From NCBI GenBank assembly GCA_020073245.1, contig JAIQFQ010000009.1:39703-103702 (forward strand): 64,000 nucleotides of DNA, read 5' to 3'. The notes under the pieces are model-generated. The model was given only the letters and a program-made list of their open reading frames with translations. It was not told the origin of the DNA and did not search any database. Of the stretch, positions 1-7,516 are shown one piece after another; the first letter of the stretch is position 1, and each line of letters starts with the position of its first letter. Both the position numbers and the translations under genes were made by a program. Origin of the DNA: Terriglobia bacterium (GTDB lineage Bacteria; Acidobacteriota; Thermoanaerobaculia; Thermoanaerobaculales; Thermoanaerobaculaceae).

Positions 1-377
1 CCGGCCACGTGCACGTGGGCGACTATGTGACGGTGGGCGCGCTGACCGCGATCCACCAGTTCTGCAACGTGGGGGAGCACGCGTTCATCGGCGGGGGCAC
101 CATCGCGACCAAGGACATCCTGCCGTTCATGAAGACAGTCGGCAGCCGCCCGGCCCGCTGCTTCGGACCGAACACGGTGGGCCTCGAGCGCCGGGGGTTC
201 TCCGAGGATCGCATCCGGGCCCTCAAGGCGGCGTGGCGATTCCTCCACAGCGCCAAGCTCACCACAACCGAGGCCCTCGCACGAATCGCCGCGGAACTCG
301 GCGACGCGCCCGACGCGATGCGACTCCTCGAGTTCATCAAGGCCAGCGAGCGCGGCGTCATCTTGGCGAACGGGTAG
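1..377 (+). CDS. lpxA: Acyl-ACP--UDP-N-acetylglucosamine O-acyltransferase, C-terminal part (5' truncated by window)
   Basis: Hexapeptide-repeat sequence ...VGALTAIHQFCNVGEHAFIGGGTIATKDILPF...GLERRGFS... typical of the LpxA C-terminus; reading frame open to window start. Confidence 0.9.
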   Translation, partial: GHVHVGDYVTVGALTAIHQFCNVGEHAFIGGGTIATKDILPFMKTVGSRPARCFGPNTVGLERRGFSEDRIRALKAAWRFLHSAKLTTTEALARIAAELGDAPDAMRLLEFIKASERGVILANG

Positions 378-382
378 AGACG

Positions 383-410
383 GGGGACCGGGGTCCGGGC
401 ACCGGGGAAA
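383..410. repeat. Heptad tandem repeat locus R1 (class GGGGTCC)
   Basis: ggggacc ggggtcc gggcacc ggggaaa, starting 6 bp after the lpxA stop. Confidence 0.7.
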
Positions 411-499
411 GACCAAGCCACAAATCTCGGGGTGTGCGGGGCGCCGCTCCGAGGCTCAGAAGTTCGGGTGGCGAACGTGAAGGGCGGCGAGGGGATCCC

Positions 500-937
500 T
501 CAGGCAGGCGGTCGGGGTCCGGATGCCGCGTCCCGTGGGCGTGGCGGCAGGAGCTTGGCGACGATCACGCCGTAGCAAGTGAACTCGGCCAGACCCCCGA
601 GGAACCACTGGAGCGCCACCGAGGCCGGGATTGGGAACAACACGTACTGATTGAGATCCACGAGCACTCCGGCCACCAACGCGAAGTAGAGACCGTACCG
701 AACCCCCTCTTTCACGGAGCCATCTCGCGCGAAACGGGTGTAGCCCCATGCGAACAGGATGACGATGCAGGCCGTGACGACGAGGGACAGCCAGAGCTTG
801 TCGGAGAGATCCGGCCGCCGCAGGTGCTGGACCGAGACATTGGCCGCGCGGAGCACGACGAGATGGACGAACCCGTTCCAGGCGAGCGCCAGAACGAACA
901 GAAGAGCCGAGGTGAGCAAGAAGCGCCTGGTCCGCAT
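500..937 (-). CDS. Hypothetical multi-pass membrane protein
   Basis: MRTRRFLLTSALLFVLALAWNGFVHLVV...; several hydrophobic helices; start chosen inside ORF 500..1000. Confidence 0.6.
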   Translation of the reverse strand: MRTRRFLLTSALLFVLALAWNGFVHLVVLRAANVSVQHLRRPDLSDKLWLSLVVTACIVILFAWGYTRFARDGSVKEGVRYGLYFALVAGVLVDLNQYVLFPIPASVALQWFLGGLAEFTCYGVIVAKLLPPRPRDAASGPRPPA

Positions 938-942
938 GTCGT

Positions 943-1449
943 TCACCGTCCCGTCCTGCCGCTCGGTCCCAGCGACCGCGCGGGTAACCCGAAGAGACAC
1001 CGGAAATCATGGATCACGAACAGAGGATAGACCACCGAACCGGCCAAGCCGGCCAGCACCGCTCGCTGCAAACGGCTGTTGGGCGCTCGACCGCTCAAGC
1101 TCTGCCCATAGCTCACCTGGAAGTTCGGCGAGATCTCGAGTATCAGCTTCGCCGGCAACCCACAGTCTTGGCAAGGCTGGATGTAGACGCCCGTGCCGAC
1201 CTCTACCGCAACCGACAGGCCACCCTTCCGCGCCACCCACAGCTTGAAGGAAACGCTCGCTCCGGGCGCGAGCGGCCCTGTGCTCACACGCCTTCCCGGC
1301 AAGCTCACCTCCACGTTCTTGATCGCCACGCCCGCCGAGTTGCGGACCTGCAGAGTGCAAGGCTGGTGGGTCCGCCTCCAACCACCGCTCACCATCGCCA
1401 GAAGCGCCAACGCCGCGATGGCAAACCAGGTCACCTTCCGTCGTCTCAT
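943..1449 (-). CDS. Hypothetical protein with N-terminal hydrophobic segment; probable cassette gene reading into a degenerate attC
   Basis: MRRRKVTWFAIAALALLAMVSGG...; C-terminal ...RAPNSRLQRAVLAG is translated from an attC-like half-site. Confidence 0.6.
   Translation of the reverse strand: MRRRKVTWFAIAALALLAMVSGGWRRTHQPCTLQVRNSAGVAIKNVEVSLPGRRVSTGPLAPGASVSFKLWVARKGGLSVAVEVGTGVYIQPCQDCGLPAKLILEISPNFQVSYGQSLSGRAPNSRLQRAVLAGLAGSVVYPLFVIHDFRCLFGLPARSLGPSGRTGR
1064..1084 (-). other. attC half-site (degenerate or truncated end of cassette array)
   Basis: cgctgcaaacggctGTTGGGC resembles the L/R half of attC2 and attC3 (ggctgcaacggcctGTTAGGC); no partner half found. Confidence 0.5.
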
Positions 1450-1468
1450 CAGGAGGCCCCAACGGTCC

Positions 1469-1596
1469 GTCTAACGCTGCGCTTCAGCGGCACGCCGGCT
1501 AACCGGTTGGAATTCAGCATGGCAGGATGATGAACTGAGGCACCGGCGCCGCACAAGCACACCGGCCGGCGTGCCTGCTGCAAGCGCTGGTTAGGT
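1469..1596 (-). other. attC recombination site 1 (integron cassette)
   Basis: GTCTAAC gctgcgcttcagcggcacgccgg ... ccggcgtgcctgctgcaagcgctg GTTAGGT: complementary arms with unpaired bases flanked by core sites. Confidence 0.85.
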
Positions 1597-1603
1597 GCGC
1601 AGG

Positions 1604-2140
1604 TCACAGACCCACTAGCTCCAGCGGGTACCGCAGGCCGCACTGAGGACAACGGCGTGCGAACGGCGAAAACGCGTGGCCCTCTTGGCAACGCTTGACG
1701 ATGCCGCGCTGGATGATGACGAGCGAGGTCTGGTACACGCACGCCGGAACAAGGAAGAAAAGCGCCAAAAAGAGAGCCCCAAGGACACCCCGTTCGAGAG
1801 CTATCGACAACCAACCGGGCCAGTGAATGAACTTGTCGTCGACGAGCAGGATGAGTAGAAGGGTCCCATAAAGGCCGTATGCGGTCCGCAGGCCTGCCGG
1901 GACGCCAAACAGCATGAGTTGCTGTTGCCGGGAGAAGCTGTACCGCGTTCCAGAGCCGATCGCGTTGATGAGGAAACACGCCCAAGGAAAGAGGAGGATC
2001 AAGGGGACCAGAAACAGGAGGAAGCCAAACCCCTTGCTCTCTGGAACCGGGGGAACCAGCGGTGACGTTAGGCCAAGGACCACAAAGAGGACGCCCACTG
2101 CAAGCGACGCAGCACGAAAAACGCGAAGGAGCAGTCTCAA
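1604..2140 (-). CDS. Cassette gene: membrane protein with C-terminal zinc-ribbon-like CPxCG
   Basis: MRLLLRVFRAASLAVGVLFVVLGL...; C-term CQEGHAFSPFARRCPQCGLRY; bounded by attC sites. Confidence 0.7.
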   Translation of the reverse strand: MRLLLRVFRAASLAVGVLFVVLGLTSPLVPPVPESKGFGFLLFLVPLILLFPWACFLINAIGSGTRYSFSRQQQLMLFGVPAGLRTAYGLYGTLLLILLVDDKFIHWPGWLSIALERGVLGALFLALFFLVPACVYQTSLVIIQRGIVKRCQEGHAFSPFARRCPQCGLRYPLELVGL

Positions 2141-2159
2141 CGTAGGCTTTCCTCAGCGC

Positions 2160-2257
2160 ACCTAACGCCGCCGTTCAGCCGCCCGCTGGCTGGCGCGACG
2201 CGTGCCCTTGCACGCGGCGTGACAGCCGAGTGGGGCGGCTGCAACGGCCTGTTAGGC
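2160..2257 (-). other. attC recombination site 2 (integron cassette)
   Basis: ACCTAAC gccgccgttcagccgcc ... ggcggctgcaacggcct GTTAGGC; imperfect palindrome with core sites. Confidence 0.9.
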
Positions 2258-2279
2258 GCCACGCACTGTCGGCGAAAAC

Positions 2280-2768
2280 TCATGGGCCTGGGAAACAAGA
2301 AAGTCCGAGCGACCGTGCGGCGGCTCTTGCCTTGGTGATCTCGGAATATGTGCGTTTGATTTGGGTATCAAGCCACGGCAGGGTCAGTTGTTCGGCGACG
2401 GTGACCTTGACGACGCCGGCCTTCGGCTTGGAGAACTTCACGAGCGAAAACGGGCCGGTTGGGTGTGACGCCAGTACCCTGCCGTGTGCGATCGCGTCAC
2501 GAAGATGCGCCAAAGACGGGTCGATCCGTTCCGGCTTCGCGTGAGCTTCAAGCAGTTCGTTGACCTTCCGAATCACATCGCCGAAGGAGTCGTAGTTGGT
2601 GATCGGGTTCTCCGGAACGGTCTCACCAACCGACAGCTTCTCAAGGTCAAGAGAAAGCGTCTTCGGGCCGACCAAATCGTGGAGCAGAAGCCTTAGGACG
2701 AACTCCAACGACTGCAGATTCGTGACGAGCCGGCCTAGGGCGAGGGGTTCGGGGTCGTCTGTCGTCAT
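2280..2768 (-). CDS. Cassette gene: HEPN-like protein (RxxxxH motif)
   Basis: 162 aa, helical-looking; LRDAIAHGR contains R-x4-H; bounded by attC2 and attC3. Confidence 0.7.
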   Translation of the reverse strand: MTTDDPEPLALGRLVTNLQSLEFVLRLLLHDLVGPKTLSLDLEKLSVGETVPENPITNYDSFGDVIRKVNELLEAHAKPERIDPSLAHLRDAIAHGRVLASHPTGPFSLVKFSKPKAGVVKVTVAEQLTLPWLDTQIKRTYSEITKARAAARSLGLSCFPGP

Positions 2769-2805
2769 GCGTTGGACTCTCCGTGGGCGCAGTCGTGCTG
2801 GTGGC

Positions 2806-2900
2806 GCCTAACGCCGCCGTTCAGCCGCTGGCGCGAGCCTGCCCGGCGCGCAGCGCCGGCTTGCAGGCGAGTGCCAGGCGGCTGCAACGGCATGTTAGGC
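2806..2900 (-). other. attC recombination site 3 (integron cassette)
   Basis: GCCTAAC gccgccgttcagccgctgg ... caggcggctgcaacggcat GTTAGGC. Confidence 0.9.
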
Positions 2901-2910
2901 ACCAAGCGGC

Positions 2911-3552
2911 CTACTCCACATTACGTCTCCCTCTCCCACCGGATTTCGCCATGACTTCTGCCAGCGAACTCGATATAAGCTCACCCTTGACTTGCAGCTG
3001 CCCGCTGTCCGGGTGGCTACCGGGAGGAGCGGCTTCCGCACGAGGCGACCTGTACTGCAGGTCGTAGATGACGACTTCGCCGGTGCTGCTTCGCCATTCC
3101 GCCATCCACTGGTGAACCATGCTCGGCGGCTGGTGCAGCGGGTCATAGAATTCGAACCAGCCCGCCGTGTGGGACGACGGCTCATTGGGGTTGAGCCAAG
3201 CGTGGGCGACAGGCTGCCAGCCGCGCATCTCGAGCCTCATCCGGAGAAGCCCGAGTGCGTTTCGCGCCGGGTACGGTTCTGCGAGCTTGTATCGGACCCA
3301 AATTAGGCCGTCAGGAACACTGGAGGCGTCAGCATCAAGCGCCCCAGAAAGAGGCCGCAGCTCATTCGGGAGTGAAAGCAGCGTCACTGGCACATAGCCT
3401 GTCGACCTTCGACAGGCGGCGAACGCTGCGACCAGGATGAGGGCCGCTAACAGAGATCTTGAAACCTGGTGCCTAACGCGGATTAGATGGACTAATGGGA
3501 ACGGGCAAACCGAGATTCGGAGGCTCGGTTTGCTGGTTGGCAATAGAGTCAT
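2911..3552 (-). CDS. Cassette gene: putative lipoprotein (start uncertain; only ATG lies upstream of the cassette boundary)
   Basis: ...SLLAALILVAAFAACRRSTGYVPVTLLS... lipobox-like AFAAC; boundary core GCCTAAC at 3471-3477. Confidence 0.6.
   Translation of the reverse strand: MTLLPTSKPSLRISVCPFPLVHLIRVRHQVSRSLLAALILVAAFAACRRSTGYVPVTLLSLPNELRPLSGALDADASSVPDGLIWVRYKLAEPYPARNALGLLRMRLEMRGWQPVAHAWLNPNEPSSHTAGWFEFYDPLHQPPSMVHQWMAEWRSSTGEVVIYDLQYRSPRAEAAPPGSHPDSGQLQVKGELISSSLAEVMAKSGGRGRRNVE
3505..3533. other. Short stem-loop at upstream edge of cassette array
   Basis: gcaaaccgag / ctcggtttgc perfect 10-bp stem. Confidence 0.5.
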
Positions 3553-4000
3553 GAAGACCTCCGAAGTCGTTCCAGGATATCACCCTGTGCACCGTTGGGC
3601 TTATTGGAGGGTACCGGGAAAGCGGGGACTAAGAGTTCCGCCTAATCCGTCCACAGCCCGGCCGCACTGATCGTCACTCGGCGTTCGACTCTGGTTCACC
3701 GGATGGGGCCTGGCTGGCCGCCGAGGTCGTGGGTGGGGGGTATTCAAACCCGCCCCTGGGGTGCGGCGGCCATAGGTCCGGCGACCGCGGGTCACCGCAC
3801 GCGCGAGCCGGGACGGGGTGCCGGTGCCGCCGCTTCATGCGGACGCCGAGGGGCCCCGTCCCGGATCGCGCTCCTGCGGTCGCGGTCGCCGGACTCTCGG
3901 GCCGCGGCGAGCAGGGGCGAGCACGGCCCGAGCGGCGCCGCACCCAAGGGGCAAGAAAGCAGGCCTCCACGCAGTGGAACCACAAGTCAACTGCACCGCC

Positions 4001-4042
4001 CAGATTCCTCGGCCTGCCCGGGGTAGCCCTCGGAATGACATC
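4001..4042. repeat. Dispersed GATTCCTCGG...CTCGGAATGAC-type extragenic repeat
   Basis: cagattcctcggcctgcccggggtagccctcggaatgacatc, resembling a repeat common in many bacterial genomes. Confidence 0.4.
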
Positions 4043-4091
4043 GGGGGGGAGATGCCACGCGGGGGACCCTGGGGCACCTTCCCCGGAAGGG

Positions 4092-4943
4092 CTACATCCT
4101 CCCGACCATCGCTTCGAGGCGGGCGATGCGCTTCTCCATCGGGGGATGAGTGCTGAACAGCTGCATCAAACCTCTGCCGGAGAACGGGTTCGCGATCATC
4201 ATGTGAGCGGTCGTGGGCTGCGCGGTGGCCATCGGGACGCGCTCGGTGTAGGCGCCCAGCTTGCGCAACGCGGAGATGAGGCCCGTCGGTGAGCCTGTGA
4301 GCTTGGAGCCACCCTCGTCGGCCGCGAACTCCCGTGAGCGTGAGATGGCGAGCTGGATGACCATCGCGGCGATCGGCGCCACGATGATGAAGAAGAGTCC
4401 GCCGAACCCGCCGCCGCGGTCCTCGCGGTCGCCGCGACCGGCGAACATCATGGCGTAGCCGGCCATGCGGGCCAGCATCGCGAGCGCACCCGCGATCGTC
4501 GCGGCCACCGACGAGATCAGGATGTCGCGGTGCAGCACATGGGTCAGCTCGTGGGCGAGCACGCCCTTCAGCTCGTCACGGTCCATCACGCGCAGCAACC
4601 CCTCGGTAACCGCCACCGCGGCGTGCTGGGGGTTCCTCCCGGTCGCGAAGGCGTTGGGTTGCGCCTCGGGGATCACGTACAGCCTCGGCATCGGAATGCC
4701 GGCGCGCTGTGAGAGCTCGGCAACCACTGCAAAGAGCTGCGGGGCAGAAGCTTCCTCGACGGGTTGCGCTCGGTGCATGGCCAGCGCGATCTTGTCCGAG
4801 AAGAAGTACGCGGCGAGGTTCATGAGGCCTGCGAAAGCCAGCGCCATCAGGAGCCCCTGCTGTCCCCCGAGGAGGTCACCAAGCCATAAGAGGAGGCCGG
4901 TGAGCAGGGCCAGGAGAAGCGTCGTCTTCAGCCAGTTCGACAT
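4092..4943 (-). CDS. htpX: Zinc metalloprotease HtpX
   Basis: MSNWLKTTLLLALLTGLLLWLGDLLGGQQGLLMA...; HELTH zinc motif (HELTHVLHRD); internal ATG preferred over ORF start. Confidence 0.9.
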   Translation of the reverse strand: MSNWLKTTLLLALLTGLLLWLGDLLGGQQGLLMALAFAGLMNLAAYFFSDKIALAMHRAQPVEEASAPQLFAVVAELSQRAGIPMPRLYVIPEAQPNAFATGRNPQHAAVAVTEGLLRVMDRDELKGVLAHELTHVLHRDILISSVAATIAGALAMLARMAGYAMMFAGRGDREDRGGGFGGLFFIIVAPIAAMVIQLAISRSREFAADEGGSKLTGSPTGLISALRKLGAYTERVPMATAQPTTAHMMIANPFSGRGLMQLFSTHPPMEKRIARLEAMVGRM

Positions 4944-5085
4944 CACATTCCTCCACGCCAGGGCTCGTGCCGCATAACGCCGACCTGCGCTGCCCCGGCT
5001 TCGGCCCCGGTGCCCGGCACCCAGGCCACAGTAGTAAACGCAAGGAGCATGCCAGATGTTGCCGTGCCGCGGTCCTGACGCCGCG

Positions 5086-5265
5086 TCACGATGACGCCGT
5101 CGGCGTCGGATGCGGCACGGGAGGCTGGATACCAAGCTCCGGTGAGACGCGCACCTTGCATGATCCCGACGTCGCGATCATGGCAACCACGAAGACGATG
5201 ATGGCCAGGCCAAGGAACGCCACAAAGTACTCGGACGCCGAGCGGCCCCGCCGTCTCTTTCTCAC
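5086..5265 (-). CDS. Small putative membrane protein (59 aa, GTG start)
   Basis: VRKRRRGRSASEYFVAFLGLAIIVFVVAMIATSGSCKVRVSPELGIQPPVPHPTPTASS, read from the minus strand; absent from ORF track. Confidence 0.45.
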   Translation of the reverse strand: MRKRRRGRSASEYFVAFLGLAIIVFVVAMIATSGSCKVRVSPELGIQPPVPHPTPTASS

Positions 5266-5558
5266 GGCTGCGATGGTACATCAGTTCTCATTGGCGCCGC
5301 CGATAGCGGATCTTCTATTCGGGCGAGGGTCCCGCGGGCTCTCCGCCACCCGTCCGGCCGCTCCAGACCCCAGTGGCCCCCGCGAGCCGCGGCAATGATG
5401 CGTCTTGGCCTCGCGTTGCACTCGCCGGTACGCATCCCCGACGCACCCTCCGGGTACGCCTCCTGTGGGACCGGCTCGCGCTCTGCGATAGGCCCACCCG
5501 CGGTGGCGCGGCTTCCCGCACCATGCCTTCCGGCTGCCTCACGTGCCTCTTCGGGCAA

Positions 5559-5586
5559 CGGTCCACGGACCACTGACCACGGTCTT
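5559..5586. repeat. Heptad tandem repeat locus R2 (class CGGACCA)
   Basis: cggtcca cggacca ctgacca cggtctt, adjacent to the 3' end of the DppC gene. Confidence 0.7.
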
Positions 5587-5588
5587 TG

Positions 5589-6557
5589 TCACGTCTCGCT
5601 GCGGCTCAGTTCCTGCAGGCCGTCCGCCGCCAGAGCCGCAGCGATCACCGTGGCCGCCACCAGTGCGGTGGGCAAGAGGGTCAGCCACCATGCGTTGGCG
5701 AGGACCTCCTGGCCCTCGGCGACCATGGTGCCCCACGACGCGGCTGGCGGCTGGACCCCAAGGCCCAGGAACGAGAGCGACGCCTCCACAAGGATGAGGT
5801 CGCCGAGGCGGAGCGCCCCGTCCTGGGCGATCGGCGTGAGGGCGTTGGGGAGCAGGTGCCGGAACGCGATGCGCCACGGACCTGCGCCCAGCGCCCGGGC
5901 CGCCAGCACGAAATCGCGCTCCTTCAGCGACAGGACTTGACCGCGGACCAGACGCGCCACCCCCATCCAGGAGGAGAAGCCCAGAAAGAGCACGAGGACC
6001 GCAAGCGACGGCCGGAAGACGGCGGCGAGGAAGAGGAGGAGGAACAGCATCGGGATCGCGAGAAGAGCGTCCACGAACCGCATCAGGATGGCGTCAGGGA
6101 GACCGCCGGTCCAGCCGGCGAACAATCCGGCACCGACGCCCAGGACGAGGGCAACGAGCAGGGCGAGGCCGCCGATCCCGAGCGATACCCGGGCTCCAGC
6201 GACGAGTCGTGCCAGGACGTCCCTGCCGACGCTGTCCGTTCCCAGCCAGAATCGCCTGATACCGGCCGCCGCAACCTCGCTTTCAGGAACGGTCTCATCG
6301 GCCCCGTCACGTGTGAGGACCCAGCCTGTAGCGGTTCGCCGGATCGCCTGGCCGGCCCGGGTCGTGCCGTCACGGAGTACCACGACTGCCCTGCTGGCGC
6401 CGGGCGGCAGCAGGCCCGCCCGCCTCGGGTCAACGATGCCCGTCGGGTCTCCAGCGAACCACGGGCCGACCACCGCAACCGCGATCAGCACCGACAGGAG
6501 GGTAAGGCCGGTGCGCAGTCGGCGCGGCCAGCGCTGGGCTGTGGTCAGCAGGCTCAC
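5589..6557 (-). CDS. ABC transporter permease, DppC family
   Basis: WLGTDSVGRDVLARLVAGARVSLGIG...SLSFLGLGVQPPAASWG; GTG start overlaps upstream stop (GTGA). Confidence 0.9.
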   Translation of the reverse strand: MSLLTTAQRWPRRLRTGLTLLSVLIAVAVVGPWFAGDPTGIVDPRRAGLLPPGASRAVVVLRDGTTRAGQAIRRTATGWVLTRDGADETVPESEVAAAGIRRFWLGTDSVGRDVLARLVAGARVSLGIGGLALLVALVLGVGAGLFAGWTGGLPDAILMRFVDALLAIPMLFLLLFLAAVFRPSLAVLVLFLGFSSWMGVARLVRGQVLSLKERDFVLAARALGAGPWRIAFRHLLPNALTPIAQDGALRLGDLILVEASLSFLGLGVQPPAASWGTMVAEGQEVLANAWWLTLLPTALVAATVIAAALAADGLQELSRSET

Positions 6558-7516
6558 ACGCGCACCCGTGGATCGGCCACGGCGTACGCCACGTCGGCGA
6601 GGAAGTTGCCGACTACAACCGCGACCGTGGCGACGATCGTCCCGCCGAGCAGGAGGGGGAGGTCGCGGCTGAGCGCAGCCGTGAACATCACCTGGCCCAT
6701 CCCCGGCCACGAAAACACCACCTCGATGACGAGTGATCCGGACACCAGGAACGGGAGCGACATTCCCATCATGGTGATGAGCGGGAGCAGGGCGTTGGGA
6801 AGCGCGTGGCGTACGAGGGCCTGCCGCTGGGAGCATCCACGCGCACGCGCTGCCAGCACGTACTGCTCCCTGCGCTCGTCGAGAAGCGAGCCACGAAGGT
6901 ATCGAGCGACTGCACCTACGCCAGTCACACCGATTGCCGTCACGGGCAGCACCAGATGCCGGGCGAGGTCGAGCAGGCGCGCCCCGCCGTGCGCCATCTC
7001 GCCGTCGAGGGAGAGCATATGCGAGGGTGGGAAGAGCTGGAGACGATATGAGAGCAACGCGATCAGGCCGAGCGCGACGCCGAATGCCGGCAGCGCGTAC
7101 GCCGTGAGGGTGGCAAGGGTGATGAGGCGGTCCCCGGTTCCGTGCGGCCGCCGAAGCTGCACGATTGCGAGCGCGACGCCGCCGACGAACTCGAGGGCCA
7201 GGCCCAGCGAGGTCAGGAGGAGGGTGTTGGGCAACACCTCCGCGAGGACCGTCGTAACCTTCTGCTTGTAGGTCCACGAGGTCCCCAGGTCCCCGGTGGC
7301 GGCAGTGGCCAGCCAACTGGCATACCGAAGAGGCAGCGGCCGGTCGAGGCCGAACTGTCGGCGCCACCGGAGTCGCGCGGCGGGCGAGATCCGCGGGTCG
7401 TTGAGCCTGCTGGCGAAATCGCCCGGCGCCACGCTGACGAGGAGGAACGTGACGGTGGCGACGAGCCAGACGAGCGCCACCCCGGCCCCTACGCGGCGGA
7501 GCGACCAGCGCAGCAT
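6554..7516 (-). CDS. ABC transporter permease, DppB family
   Basis: MLRWSLRRVGAGVALVWLVATVTFLL...GSLVIEVVFSWPGMGQ. Confidence 0.9.
   Translation of the reverse strand: MLRWSLRRVGAGVALVWLVATVTFLLVSVAPGDFASRLNDPRISPAARLRWRRQFGLDRPLPLRYASWLATAATGDLGTSWTYKQKVTTVLAEVLPNTLLLTSLGLALEFVGGVALAIVQLRRPHGTGDRLITLATLTAYALPAFGVALGLIALLSYRLQLFPPSHMLSLDGEMAHGGARLLDLARHLVLPVTAIGVTGVGAVARYLRGSLLDERREQYVLAARARGCSQRQALVRHALPNALLPLITMMGMSLPFLVSGSLVIEVVFSWPGMGQVMFTAALSRDLPLLLGGTIVATVAVVVGNFLADVAYAVADPRVRV

Noticed and set aside
3471-3600. Possible fourth full attC (GCCTAAC ... GTTGGGC)
   Set aside because: Core sites fit but inner arms are not complementary, so only the 3471 core is treated as a cassette boundary.
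3674-4026. Several short ORFs and a T-loop-like ttcaaacc motif (possible tRNA)
   Set aside because: No acceptor/anticodon stem could be drawn and the ORFs lack protein-like features.
5586-7271. 561-aa + strand ORF
   Set aside because: Antisense to clear DppB/DppC permease genes; composition of a high-GC shadow ORF.
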